From Enoplolaimus lenunculus (taxonomy: Eukaryota; Nematoda; Enoplea; Enoplida; Thoracostomopsidae), in NCBI GenBank assembly GCA_030248215.1, contig JASANG010004068.1, positions 1 to 64,000 on the forward strand: DNA of 64,000 bases, written 5' to 3'. Shown here piece by piece: positions 26,701 to 37,077 of the stretch. The position numbers were made by a program, and so were the translations under genes. Under the pieces are notes generated by a model. The model ran no database searches. It saw only the letters and a program-made list of their open reading frames with translations, and was not told where the DNA came from. Position 1 is the stretch's first letter; every line of letters starts with the position of its first letter.

Positions 26701-29700
26701 CCACTCGAAGAACGCCCGATGTCAGTGGTAATGTATTATTGACAGTTTTTAAAATAGATTTCAGCCATTTGAAATTTAGTCGAATACTAAAAAAATTTCA
26801 ATTTTTAGATGGGGTGTCTAAACAAATTAGCAAGGTTCAGTAAAAATAGTGTGAAATTGCATAAAAATAATAATACAGGTTGTTGAATATTAAATCTTTG
26901 TCATTATTGATTTTCACAGAAAAAACTGGTTATATGTTTTATCAAAATGCTGACCTGCGGAGCGCCCGCGCACTTGAAAATTTTTGAATTACCTTTAATT
27001 TGTGAGGTAACCATTGGAAATCCTTGAATTTGCTCTAGTGCTGAAGCGGAAAGGATTGGAAAAATCAGAATAAGGAGCAGGTTATGGTAAGGTAACTGTG
27101 AACAAAAATTACGAAAATAGCAATAACTGCTAATATTTGTATTTAAAGTTTTGACAAACCAATGTGACAATATGCCAAGAGAAAAGCATCGGTCTGGACC
27201 TTCTGATTTACCGCCTGGCTCACCAACAGACGAAGCAGCAGCGCAACTGTTGTACGAACGGTGTCACAATTTCGCACAATCAAACAAGTGCGCATTACAG
27301 AACAGCATTGAACGAACGGAGCTGCATTCGCATATACTCAATGGGCTTGTACCGTATTTGCAGCATTGTGCGTTGTTTTATCATGCGCTGAGTTTTATAC
27401 CACCACCGGAAGCACTGAAAGGTAGAGTGAGGGTTAAGGGTGTTTACTAGATTTTCGCAAAGAATTTTTGGATAAGTCCTACAAATATCGACTCTTCCTG
27501 TTTAGTTTCGGATGGCACTGTATTCGATTTTAGTGATAGAGGCATTAGTCTGCTTTTAAATAACGGTTCGCTGCTATAATGATCTACGCGACAGCGCACC
27601 AGTGAAGTAACTTTAAACATTTTTAAGAAGTATTTCAATATGCAACACACTCCAAACAAATTTGCACTTTCTGTGCAATATATACATGTCATCATCAAAC
27701 GATGGCAATGTTCGTGACAGTCTTCCATCGTTTTCAGTAAATTATGTAAGAGGAAAAGAAGGCCTCTTTTGCGTGCTATGTGGACGTCGGTTCTAGGGCC
27801 CCGTCAGCGGCTCTAGGAATTAATGTAGCTTAGGGCATGATGTTATAGCCAACAATGCTTCATGTGCCGTTGAGAGCTAACAGCAATCTGGCAGTTTAAT
27901 CAGCGTAAGTTTGAAAAAATTTTCTACAAAATTATCATCTTTCCGTTTTATACAATCCAGGCTGCCGCTGGGAAATATGTGCTTAGCGTCTAATTTTAGA
28001 TCCCGGTATCAATGAGTTTGAACCACTATGCCGATATTTGGGTTTACCGACTCGTTTGTCTGAAGTGCTTGATCTGGTTGATTTAAAGTTGGCAAAAGTG
28101 TAAGTGGTGTAAAATTTTCGCTTTTTGAACGTTTTTTCGCTAAGTACAGTCACGGACAGAATTAAGTGCAACCGCGGTCGCGACCCAAACGCGGTTCGAA
28201 TCGTGATCGGTCGCAGACGCAATCGCGATCGCTCGCAACCGCAATTTACGTGGACGCAAAAACCGCGACTGCGACCGCGGTTCAAACCGCGACTGCGACC
28301 GCGGTTCAAACCGCGACTGCGACCGCGGTTCAAACCGCGACTGCGACCGCGGTTCAAACCGCGACTGCGACCGCGGTTCGAACCGCGACTGCGAACGCAA
28401 TTAAAATCGTGTCTACGATCGCGTCTCAAACCGCGACTGCAACCGGGGTTCAAACCGCGACTGCGGACTGAAACACTCAGACGCGGCTACAAAACCGCAA
28501 CCGCAACTGCAGTGGATGCAATCGCGGTTTCTGCGCACTTAATTCTGTCCGTGACTGTAAATGTGTAAGCAATACACGCTATAACACTCTGCCGTGATAT
28601 GAATGGTAACTACATGACGTGTATTACTGAATGGCATAGATTATATAATTTAAATTTAAATACATGACAGCAACTTTATTCCAAACAATACTTGTAAAAT
28701 GCTCAAAATCAGTTAAGGCTTTTCGGTTAACATTATCAGTTTTGTTAATGTTACGCTTAATACCACAAAGCTTTTAACAACAATTTATGACTTAAAGTTT
28801 ATTTTAGTTTTGTGTAAAATATTTCAGCTGGTGTCAACATCCATCCGTTTTGAATCGGTTAGAGTCGAGCTTATTAACCAGGTCAGAGGATTTTGTAAAA
28901 TGCCAACAAATGCAAAAATTTCGTTTATGCAGAATGAATTTTCTTGAAGTGCGCAATTTGAGCAATTACAGTGACTAATAGGAATAGAAATAACAGTATC
29001 TTAATCGCGTATGCATATACTGCATTTGCGATTTGTTAACGAAACATTGTGAACAATTCAAATTTCGTTTGCGCTGTTTCCAAATTATCTTCTTGAGAGA
29101 ATGTTGGCCCAATCTGAAACTATAACGTCTATCTGTAGGCTGTGCAGTCGATACCGCTCTTTTGTTTTCAACTATATAGCAGTTACTCTTACTATCATTT
29201 TTTAAACCATTGACTTATTTTAATTTTAGGCAGCCAGTTGCTTTGAATCGACTTATTGAATTACCTAACGATTTTAGCGTCCTTATCAACAGAGCGGCAC
29301 AGTTTAGGTAAAGAGCGCGATATGCATGATAATCGGACTGTGGAACATTGTGTTTGAATGAGTTTCACAAGAAATAATAAGTCAAAATAATGTTCTGTGT
29401 TAAAAATATTTGCAACCTACAGACTCTTATACAGAGCAGTCGCGACTACAAATTATTACAATATGCATGAAATTGGTTTAGTCACTGACAGTCGTATTGA
29501 CGAATTGAATTTCTATAGAAATTTTTCAAGGTATTTGCGTTATACGCTGAAAAATGCTTATTGACTTAAGCATGATCAAATTTATCTCATTTCTGCGTAG
29601 ACTGCGCTATGAGTAGCCTTGCAAACTTTTCATATTAAGTAAATAAACGATATGCTTTATTTAACAATAAATACCTTGGTACAAAATCTTCACAAGTCGT

Positions 29701-31443
29701 TAACCTTGGGCTTGGGCGTCAATCATGGAAGCTGAAAATACGTGTCTGATGTAATTTGGAGCAGCCACCCCCATACCTTCATTGGGGCACCCTAACCGTT
29801 AAAGGCACCCTAACCAGTTGAAACAAAAAACAAAAACCGCCGAATGGCGAGTGTTTGACACCATTCTACCGGGCCGTGATATTCTTTAATGGATTCACAC
29901 GCTACATTGACCTTGAAATAACCACCAAGTTACTAAATGTTAACTTTTCTCGCTTGCTACACTTATTGTCCTACAATTTTACTTATGATAAAATATAACT
30001 CACCCGAAATAAAATATTCAGGAACGGTAACAAAATCAGTTTTGAAGTGAGCTGGACCGTGTGCTGTTGCCCCTGAAAGCATCGATAAATTCTGGATTCA
30101 CTTTTCTTTTGGGGACCTCACCCTGGAGTTTGGGAAGAGCCCCCACACTACCTGCTCCAGCACGGGAAAATATACATGCATGAAAGAGGTAAATTCGTTT
30201 CAGGTGCCCGCGACCGAACAGTGGAAGCGAGTCACGTCTCCCGGCGCTGTGTTTGTTGTGTGGTGAAATGCTGTGCTCGCAAGCGTCTTGTTGTCTAAAC
30301 ACCCTTGACGCGGAAAATGTGGGCGCTTGCACGTACCACGCGCAACAGTGTTCTGCGAACTGTGGCATGTTTTTAAGGTAATCGAATTAATTTTTTTCAT
30401 TTTCCTTGCCAACATCGATGAATTCAGCTTCTGAAATAGCCACATGACTACAAACAGTCAGCGATATGTCTTAAACGGCTAAAATATTACGTTCTAAAGT
30501 TTTATATAGCTATTGACAAGTTGTGTGCAACAAAATTTGCTTTGTTTTGCCGGTTACAACGCCTCCGGACTGATAATAAGCGGTGTATAGATATTGAAAC
30601 TAAAGCCATTGATTTAAAACAAGTTGCAGCTTAAATACCACAATCTACTTTTAATTATATAAGCTGCCCGTATGCTTACATAGCTGTATCTATGGTACAA
30701 TATTTATTGCTTTCAGAATCAGAGACTGCCAAATCGTGCTGTTGTGCAATCGGAAAAAAGGCTGTTTTCAGAAAGCGCCATATTGTGACCAGTATGGTGA
30801 AACAGACCAGGGGTTTCGGTAAGCGAGCCACAAATAGTAGTCTGACAAAACGTACATAGGTCAGTTTTTGCAATGTCGAGCTGCTCGTTGTCTGCAACTG
30901 CAAGCTTGCGCATTAGTTTTTCTTGCAATTTTTGGACAATTTTCGGCGGCCGATATGCTTTAGATAACAGCTGTTGTACGCAAACTAAGGTTTTCCTATG
31001 CTATCTGCGAATTTGGCAAGTGCTATGGAAGACGGAATTTCGATAGAAAGTTAATCGTTTTGCATTTAAAAATTCCTGCTTTTACTCTTTGCACTCAGAA
31101 AAATTGTTTATGCAGGTCATTTACGCCGAGCTTCAATTAAATAACCATTGGTGATTCGCAGCGGACGGCTTGTTAAATTCGTCACAAGTAAATATAACTT
31201 GTTATTTTTAACTCTGCGTGTTACTTTATGATTTCATTGAGTGTATTTTCCAAATATATAACTCGAACTTTTCTTGTTTGCGTTGTTATTATGTTACTTT
31301 TTAGTCGAGGAAATCCGCTGTATTTAAATAGAGAAATGTTTGGTAAACTTGAACGTTTATGGATGCATCACGGAGTACACGAAGAAATTGTGTCTCGTCT
31401 CGAGTACATGCCAAGCTATTTGATCGAATGGCAAAATGTATGA
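3480..31443 (+). CDS. ubr-1: UBR1/UBR2-type N-recognin E3 ubiquitin ligase, 5'-incomplete, 40 exons
   Basis: Forty exons join in consistent phase into 1725 codons ending in TGA at 31441-31443. Human UBR1/UBR2 are about 1750 residues, so nearly all but the N-terminal UBR box is here. In order: ClpS-like N-domain (FNDESHTYDE), helical core (MEDDHE-like HVEDDHEHS, GMDPVVRQV, GMWRRNGYSL), an acidic coiled helix rich in Gln/Glu/Arg, RING-H2 finger, and the C-terminal zinc-binding UAIN domain (LCLLCGEMLCSQ). UBR proteins bind destabilising N-terminal residues of substrates and pass ubiquitin from an E2. The N-end type 1 pocket (UBR box) must lie left of position 3480. All introns but the first start GT. 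Intron sizes run from under 200 bp to 3.7 kb. Exon coordinates are given in the four segment entries. Confidence 0.93.
3602..3707. mobile_element. Short inverted-repeat element (MITE)
   Basis: The ends TCGGCACTTTCGTAGTTTCC and its complement around AAACTACAAAGATGCCGA form imperfect inverted repeats of about 22 bp. The middle carries CTAAGCCTAAGCTTAGAC, similar to the TTAGGC-like runs of elements further right. It lies in the first intron of the UBR gene, 61 bases past exon 1. No clear target duplication. Confidence 0.5.
4074..4393. mobile_element. Tc1/mariner-like MITE, older copy at an exon edge
   Basis: The left end CAGCCACGGACAGAATTAAG follows a TA and matches the intact copy at 28147 with one change. 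The right end is worn (ACTTAATTC still visible). It starts eight bases inside the intron after UBR exon 2, so the donor GTAATA directly abuts the element. A second partial copy of its right part lies at 4533-4594 (CAACCGCAATTACTGC and GTGCAAAGGGTAGTATTC shared). Confidence 0.65.
4533..4594. repeat. Partial duplicate of MITE right end
   Basis: About 60 bases match 4341-4402 closely, with the same CAGTGTGCAAAGGGTAGTAT run. It is a direct repeat about 192 bases downstream of the first. Confidence 0.65.
5703..6100 (-). mobile_element. LINE (Jockey-type) 3' end, 5'-truncated
   Basis: The minus strand codes the C-terminal tail of a non-LTR retrotransposon reverse transcriptase: LSQLRSGYSYALYSDMHK, then NTCPRCKFTFHDARRLFSC and a FLQI end. 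The LSQLRSGY, CPxC and HDxxxLFxC pattern is typical of Jockey-clade ORF2 tails. The stop is at 5703-5705. Further upstream VLGGYPPPEI and a MIELHTATVRTAKNHY stretch continue the protein in another frame, so there is at least one frameshift near 5930, inside the run AGGAAGAAACG. The 5' truncation falls a few bases from the acceptor of UBR exon 5 (6114), so the insertion is antisense within intron 4. Not active. Confidence 0.75.
13880..14630. repeat. Diverged ~165-bp satellite with leader, copy 1 (UBR intron 19)
   Basis: A leader like TTTTTATCCGGGAGTATTA is followed by several worn units containing TAGCTAATT, TTTGCATATTA, AGGACTTTTTA, AGGGTTAC and a TTTTTGGGTGCGAG-like part. The same order recurs at 15190-15790. 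No coding capacity seen. Confidence 0.65.
14638..14713 (+). repeat. (ATT)n microsatellite
   Basis: About 25 uninterrupted ATT units, in UBR intron 19, about 115 bases before exon 20. Confidence 0.97.
15190..15790. repeat. Diverged ~165-bp satellite with leader, copy 2 (UBR intron 20)
   Basis: The leader TTTTTATCCTGGAGTGTTAA matches that at 13884. The TAATTTGCA core recurs near 15266, 15431, 15604 and 15758, spacings of about 165, 173 and 154 bp. Units share AGGACTTTTTAAA, ACTGATTATTAGGGTTAC and CCAAAACCGATAATT. Confidence 0.75.
15791..18739. other. Rest of UBR intron 20, no gene recognised
   Basis: No exon fits here: exons 20 and 21 join in phase 0 across it and match UBR2 continuously. Open frames around 16035-16380 and 17771-18034 lack a recognisable domain and splice context. 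Runs of GAGACC/GGTCTC-like sequence near 17920-18000 and 18570-18640 in opposite orientation suggest a worn inverted-repeat element of about 0.8 kb between 17857 and 18650, which I cannot classify firmly. Confidence 0.5.
21115..21859. mobile_element. hAT-like non-autonomous element in UBR intron 25
   Basis: Ends CAGGGTTCCAA and TTGGCACCCTG are inverted repeats of the hAT type. Flanks GTGTACGC (21107-21114) and GCGTACGG (21860-21867) agree at six of eight bases, consistent with an old 8-bp target duplication. The interior repeats CCGATTCGG/CCGATT-type words near its ends and holds no transposase. Confidence 0.6.
22634..22918 (+). repeat. (GTTT)n microsatellite grading into (GTTC)n
   Basis: About 55 GTTT units with scattered GTCT/GTGT variants, then eight or so GTTC units from about 22855. 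It lies 15 bases after the donor of UBR exon 27. The Cys/Leu/Phe/Val or Thr/Asn/Lys/Gln frames across it are artefacts of the repeat. Confidence 0.97.
28147..28557. mobile_element. Tc1/mariner-like MITE with intact ends in UBR intron 35
   Basis: The element starts CAGTCACGGACAGAATTAAG and ends with its complement (CTTAATTCTGTCCGTGACTG), flanked on each side by TA (28145-28146 and 28558-28559). The terminal inverted repeats are about 24 bp and perfect. This is the layout of Tc1/mariner non-autonomous elements. It has no transposase. The interior is CG-rich, unlike the surrounding AT-rich intron, and contains a 24-bp tandem repeat (separate entry). Inserted 47 bases after exon 35. Confidence 0.85.
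28262..28395. repeat. 24-bp tandem repeat inside the MITE
   Basis: About five and a half copies of AACCGCGACTGCGACCGCGG followed by TTCA. The unit contains the palindrome ACCGCGGT and several CpG sites. Frames across it are open on both strands, coding Arg/Pro/Phe/Lys or Thr/Ala/Val repeats; I treat them as artefacts. Confidence 0.92.
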
Positions 31444-32555
31444 AAAATTAATATACTTTTATTGTTTATCACAAACAAGATGTGTTATTTTTGTACTTTT
31501 TGTGTAAATTAAAGTTGAATGTTTATCTCAACGAAAAAATATTGAATTGCATTCATTCAGATAATTCATTGTATCAATAATTAACTTGCCTAAAATTATG
31601 TTGGAAGGTATACTCTGTCTAGGCGTTGCTAGTAGTTGTCTAAATTTTTTGCGAAGACAAGGATGCAACGGGAGGTGAAAAGACCGTAGCCTAAAACAAA
31701 TGTCGAGACAGTGGGCCGGAACTGAAGCTGTGAGAAAGTTAGGGGGTTAACATGATGTTGAATTCATTAATTTTAGCAAAACATATTTTTAGCTGCTTTT
31801 TTGGAAATCTCAATAGTTAAAGCTTTGAAATTTACATCTAAGTTACTAAAAAGCTCACAGATCAACACCATTACTGAACCAGTAACCAAAAAATTACTAG
31901 AGTCGGAGGCAGACCTTAAAGTGTACCCACAACTAAGGTGCTTGCTCGCAGTGCCGTTCGAACGCATTGCGTATAACGCGACATGGTTTAAGGACCCTTC
32001 GTCTTGTCACGATATGATATAATTTGGAAATTTATGTAAAATAGAAGCCACTTGTGATTCCTTGTATTATATATAATCTGACCATGTCGTGCTTTGCCGC
32101 TGTATCAGTAAAATGGAATTACCTTGATGTGAGCGGAGTTGAGCTTCCAAAACTTGTTTTTAAGCGGAAAATTTTTTGGGTTGAAATTTTTTGGCGTGTA
32201 AATTTGCTTTTTCTCTAACTTTAAATACAGGGTAGCTCATATTTTCCTGCGGATTCATAACATAGATTTGTGGTATTTCACCAACAAATTTTCTGAGGCG
32301 GAAAAATTGTATCATTTTTACAAAAAAGTATCTGAGAGGAAAATTGTAAGGCATGGTGGAAGAGGAACCTTTTATCATTTTATCACAAAAATTTCCGAGG
32401 AAAGAATTTTTAAGGTAAGGGACCTTAATATAATTTTTGTACAAAACATTCAGAGGGAAAAATTGTTAGGTAATAACCTTACCGCCCCTCAGTGCAAGCT
32501 TTCCCACTAGACCGCAACAGTACGCTGGGAAGGCCTAAACTTAGGAATATTTTTT
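31444..32555. other. UBR 3' flank with worn MITE remains
   Basis: No gene recognised. A fragment at about 31658-31930 begins GATGCAACGGGAGGTGAAAA and ends with GGAGGCAGACCTTAAAGTGT, matching the arrangement of the hAT MITE at 41621 (CAGGGTACAACCG..., GGAGGCAGACGTCC...). From 32160 to 32500 there are TTTTCTGAGG/GGTGATAAAA-type words shared with the element near 40154. An ATTAAA near 31512 could be a polyadenylation signal for the UBR gene. Confidence 0.5.
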
Positions 32556-32559
32556 CAAG

Positions 32560-32711
32560 TACAATGTGTCATTAATTGATTTTTTTAAATAAAACTTTAA
32601 TATTTTGTTGACTCCAACTAACTGTCAAAGTCCGTTTTTTAAGTTTCATCATATTTAATTTATTTTATTCTGAATTCGAATGTTTTTAAAAGTTTTTTCT
32701 TGAACGTTACA
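32560..32711 (-). repeat. 3' LTR of the Gypsy element
   Basis: 152 bp, near-identical to 36922-37073. Read on the minus strand it begins TGTAACGTTCAAG. The adjacent internal sequence (GAAGGGGGTGA on the minus strand) is a plausible polypurine tract. Confidence 0.92.
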
Positions 32712-33000
32712 TCACCCCCTTCGGAAAAGGTGGAATCCTATATCAATTTGATTTGAGGCTTGGTATTGAATTTCACGGTTTTTCTATTCTTGTAGGATTT
32801 TGTATTAAATTTGCGCAAATATTGTTTCGCCCATAAAATTGCTCGTTGTACTCCTCTATGTCGTGAGGTCATTGAACAATTGAACTGTCTAATATTGTTT
32901 TTGCTGACGAATGCCAACTTGTTTGTGCCAAAGAACTTAATCGCAATAGTATCCTTTGGCTGATTTGTGTTTCTAATTGCGTTCCTTGTGGTAAAATAAT

Positions 33001-33045
33001 CATTGCAGGCCACCAGGGATATCTAGGAAATTTGGCCATAACCAG
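33001..33045 (-). other. PWWP-like motif after integrase
   Basis: The minus strand codes LVMAKFPRYPWWPAM, close to the start of PWWP domains (V-W-A-K-x-x-G-Y-P-W-W-P-A). It follows the integrase C-terminal part (YKGPFRVI, VSIDRCKPAF). PWWP domains bind methylated H3K36 nucleosomes and DNA. Confidence 0.75.
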
Positions 33046-36000
33046 CGATTCACGAGAATTTGCTAAATTAGGTGAATCCATTGAACTTTTTGTTGTGTAA
33101 TCATTAACAACAGTAAAATCTAAATCTGATTCAAGAAAAGCTGGCTTGCATCTATCAATTGAGACTATTTCCGTCCGACCATGTACATCAATTGTTAAAG
33201 TTTTGTCAGTTCGTTGAATAACACGGAAAGGTCCTTTGTAGCGAGGTTGTAGAGTTGATTTGGGCAATTCGTTTCTAATCCAAATATAATTAGCGGTTGT
33301 CAAATTTTTGGGAACAAAATGCGATGTATTGTATATCCGTTTAGGTGCATGAAAAATTTGCATGGCGTCAAAAAGCTGTTTCATAAATTGAGATGAAATA
33401 TAGTTTTCTTTCGGCTGTAAATCGACAAAATATTGTTGTGGTAGCTCCAAAGAAGAACCATATACTTTTTGTGCAGGACTGAAACCATCGTTGTTTGGGG
33501 ATACTCGCAAACCAAGCAATATAATTGGTAAAAAATCTATCCAGTTCGGACCCGTGCATTTAGCACGTTGAAGCGATCAATAACTGTAATTAAATAATTG
33601 TAGCCTTTTGACGGAGGAAGTTTTCCTACTATATCAATATGAATTGTATGAAATCGAGATGAAGTAGGAATTGTGCTAATAGTTGATTTTGTATGCCGAG
33701 TTACTTTGGATTTTTGACATTGCTCACAATGTTTTGACCAGAGTTTCACATCCTTGTTAATGCCTGGCCATATATATTTTTCAGCGATTAGCTTAAGGGT
33801 GGCTTTTGCTCCGGTATGTGATAAATTATGTAAGTTTTGGAACAGTTGATATCTAAGTTTTGTAGGTACATAAGGACGTAAGGTGCACTTTGACGAATCA
33901 CAGTATAATATATAATTATTGTACGGAATTTTACTCAGCTTTAGTGAAGTGTTTGCGAAAAATTGTTGCAGTGATTTATCCTCAAACTGCAATTTTGCCA
34001 TATTTACATCGTCTGACAAAGATACGTTTGAAATTGAACGCGATAGAGCATCAGCAACAATATTGTCCACTCCAGACAGATGCTGAATGTCGTCGGTAAA
34101 TTCGGCAATATATGACAACCATCGACTTTGTTGTGGTGTTGGATTTAACTTTCGTAATGCTGTTGTTAACGGTTTAACGTCAGCAAACGCTTGTTTACTA
34201 ATATTGTCCCATTTTATAACTGCGCTAGATTTTGACTTGCAATTTCTTGTCAGAGTGGTAAGTGGAGTTGCTATTTTTGAAAAATCTTTCACAAATCTAT
34301 GATAAAATCCAGCCATTCCGAGAAATCGTTTTAACTCTCGTATGGTTTGAGGAAATTCGTATTGATCAATTGCATTCAGTTTGTCAATAATTGGTTTGAA
34401 TCCGTTAGCAGATATTTCTGTACCAATGAAATTAACTGAATGTTGAAAGAATTGGCATTTTTCTGCTTTTAGTGGCAAACCGAATTCCTGCAAACGTTTA
34501 AATATAATATTTAAATGATCTATATGCTCAGCTTCGGTATTACTAGCTATTAGAATGTCATCTATATAAGCTTTTGTGAATGGAAAATCTTTTAATGCCA
34601 AGTCCATTAATCGTTGAAATGTTTGAGAGGCATTTCTTAATCCAAATGGCATACGACGATAAATAAAGAAACCAAATGGAGTCGTAATGGCAGTTTTTTG
34701 TTGGTCTTCTTGTGCTACAAGTATTTGGTTAAATGCAGATACAAGATCTAACTTTGAAAATATCTTGCATCCTTGTAAATCATTCGTTAAATCTTCAATA
34801 TTTGGCATCGGATACCTATCAGGAACTGTTATTACATTTAATTGTCTGTAATCGCCACATGGTCGCCAAGGATTTTTAGCGTCTTGTTTCGGCGCCATAT
34901 GAAGCGGCGTAGCCCATGCACTTTCGCCTCTATATACAACACCTTGGTTTTCTAATTTATGAAACGTTTGTTTTGCAATTGTTAACTTTTCTCCAAATAA
35001 CCTTCTGGGTCTGGAAAAACAGGTGCTCCATTTGTCACGGTATGATGTACAATTGAGGGACAAATTTTATGATTTGGTGATATTGGACCAAATACACTTG
35101 CATATTGTTGCATTAATTTTGCAATTTCTGTGCCGTATGTTTTTGGTTTAAGAGCACAAACTGTTGTGCAACTAATATCTACAGTTGCGGTGTGTCGTTG
35201 TGAATTGTTACTTAATTCTTGTTTCTGAATCAAAGTATTTGTTGCACAGTCCAGCAACAATCCGTATGTACTGAGAAAATCAAAACCCAGTATCGGTTAA
35301 ATAACGTCAGCCACTATGAAATTCCATTCGAAAGAACGGATTAGTCATGGAATATAAAATTTGAGATGTTTTATTCCAGCAGTGCGGACTTCGCTGCCGT
35401 TAGCAGCAACATAATTGCTACTCTGTTTTGTGCATGATGAATCGTTAAATCTGTTTGGCAAGAAACTTTTGACACTGCCGCTGTCAACCAAAAACTGGCC
35501 AACTATGCTTGCGGCGATATGTATTGTGTTAACTCCGCCCATCGCCGCTACAGAGACGGAGTGTCTGGGTTTTCCGATTTTGTAAAGTTGTTGATCCAGG
35601 CGCATGGTGGTTCACATTTGTTTGCCTGTTTCCCAAATCGAAAATGATAGAAGCAGAATTTGCCGTCTGGGTTAAATCGTCGGGTGCGAAATTCAGACCG
35701 ATTCCGACTCGCTGATATATTTCTAGAATTGTTGCGACTACGTGACCTAGACATTTGTTTTACCGCAACCATTAATGCGTTTACACTTTGCTTTAAGTCT
35801 AAAACTGTTTTAGTTAGGCTTTCCATACTCGACATTTGGTTATTGTAATTTACGGCTTGAACGTAATTATTATTTGGGATTTGTTCCATAATTTTATCTG
35901 CAGTTTCAGCAAGCTTTTCTGTGCTAACACCATCTAGAGAAATTAAGACAACTCGCACGCTTTCTGGCAGCATTTCTAGAAAACGCAACCGGACTAGTTC

Positions 36001-36521
36001 GTGGTGGTTAGGAGCTAAACGCTGCATTTGTCTTAATATAGCAGATGGTTTTTTGTCTCCTAATTGCTGCGTTTCTAAAAGCTTCCGTAACTGTTGGTTT
36101 TGACTGTCACCGTAATGAGAAATCACGCAATTTTTGATCATATCAAAACCGTCTGTTATTTTTGCTCCACTTTCATCAATAATGTGTGTTGGAAGAGCGC
36201 GTAAAAGGCTGTTTAATTTAACATCGTCATTTGCATTAGTCATTAATTGTTCAACTTGTAGAAACCAAATTTTTAGGTCTTTTTCATAAAATTCAGGCAA
36301 CTTAATTGACTTCGCAGCGCTGTGGTTAAAAACAGGGTTTTCTTGCTGATTATTTTTCTGTTCGACTAAATTAATTGCAAGCTTTACGGCAAGTTGATCT
36401 AATTGATCCAAAGTTTCAATTATTAGGCGTTTGGTTGGAGGCATTTGAAAATTCTCATCATCTTCATTTAGCGTTTGCAAAATTTGTTCCAATGTAGACT
36501 TACTGTAATTTGACAAATTGA

Positions 36522-36566
36522 CGGTCCTGGGTTGAGTTCGACATTCCCAGACAAAATTAACAACAA
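36522..36566 (-). other. 2A-like motif in the element leader
   Basis: The minus strand codes LLLILSGNVELNPGP, fitting the 2A consensus (hydrophobic Leu-rich run, then D/N-V/I-E-x-N-P-G-P). In known 2A sequences the ribosome skips the last Gly-Pro bond. It lies just upstream of gag. Confidence 0.75.
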
Positions 36567-36921
36567 CCTTAATGCAGTAGCTTGTCTAGAATTTGAAATT
36601 GTCGACATTGAGCTCTGTACAGTGACCAACTTGATGTTTTTGCTATAAAATTTGGACTTACAGTACATCAGTTTCGCATTCGATTGTCCAAGTATCAGCG
36701 AAATTGCTATCATATCCGAAAAAGTTAGGTTATCCCATTCCATTACATTATAATTGCAACCGAAATTTTGATAACAATATAGTCGTAGCGCAAACGTTAA
36801 TGCTATCGAAACGAATTGGACCATTTTGAACAAATAATTGCTTTTTTTGCCAAAACAATTTGATTTGACGTTTGAACAAACACTGCGTAGAGTTTTGCCG
36901 AGCGCGTCGGGGTCACCAAAA

Positions 36922-37073
36922 TGCAATGTGTCATTAATTGATTTTTTTAAATAAAACTTTAATATTTTATTGACTCCAACTAACTGTCAAATTCCGTTTT
37001 TTACGTTTCATCATATTTAATTTATTTTATTCTGAATTCGAATGTTTTTAAAAGTTTTTTCTTGAACGTTACA
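36922..37073 (-). repeat. 5' LTR of the Gypsy element
   Basis: 152 bp with TG...CA ends on the minus strand. The primer-binding site TGGTGACCCCGACG follows three bases inside. Confidence 0.92.
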
Positions 37074-37077
37074 CAAG

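Larger units (their letters stand above)
23910..31443 (+). other. ubr-1: UBR gene exons 29-40: C-terminal region and UAIN zinc domain
   Basis: Exons: 23910-24117, 24632-24692, 24907-24994, 25410-25810, 26577-26727, 27149-27421, 28000-28099, 28828-28881, 29230-29307, 30204-30377, 30717-30818, 31305-31443. Landmarks: GVHPNFNDPRIPIMSW, LEGKPLFGAF, YHIFQLMLSAYI, VPYLQHCALFYHAL, RLIELPNDFSVLINRA, LCLLCGEMLCSQASCC, VGACTYHAQQCSANCG, CDQYGETDQGF, RGNPLYLNREMF. These match the UBR auto-inhibitory domain of UBR1/UBR2, including its Cys/His pattern. Exon 32 (25410-25810) carries a Ser/Gln/Lys-rich insert longer than I recall in UBR2. Confidence 0.9.
32560..37073 (-). mobile_element. LTR retrotransposon, Gypsy-type, with both LTRs
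   Basis: About 4.5 kb between 152-bp LTRs (32560-32711 and 36922-37073) flanked by a 4-bp CAAG duplication (32556-32559, 37074-37077). The LTRs differ at roughly four sites, so insertion is fairly recent. Parts on the minus strand: primer-binding region TGGTGACCCCGACG next to the right LTR, a leader with a 2A-like motif, gag (about 35.6-36.5 kb), protease with DSGS (about 35.4-35.5 kb), reverse transcriptase with YIDD (about 34.3-35.0 kb), integrase zinc finger, core and C-terminal part (about 33.1-33.8 kb), a PWWP-like motif near 33.0 kb and a purine-rich tract beside the left LTR. The copy looks broken, with a handful of breaks. Confidence 0.92.

Noticed and set aside
27983-28568. Long Arg/Pro-rich and Thr/Ala-rich frames
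   Set aside because: They are produced by the 24-bp tandem repeat inside a MITE, open in several frames at once.
30676-30928. Minus-strand frame with CTFCQTTICGS that looks like a small zinc finger
   Set aside because: It is the complement of UBR exon 39 (30717-30818), which fits the conserved KKGCF and YGETDQG motifs in phase.
31228-31300. Hydrophobic frame MISLSVFSKYITRTFLVCVV before the last UBR exon
   Set aside because: It is intron sequence read through into exon 40; the acceptor at 31304 and the phase from exon 39 explain the reading frame.
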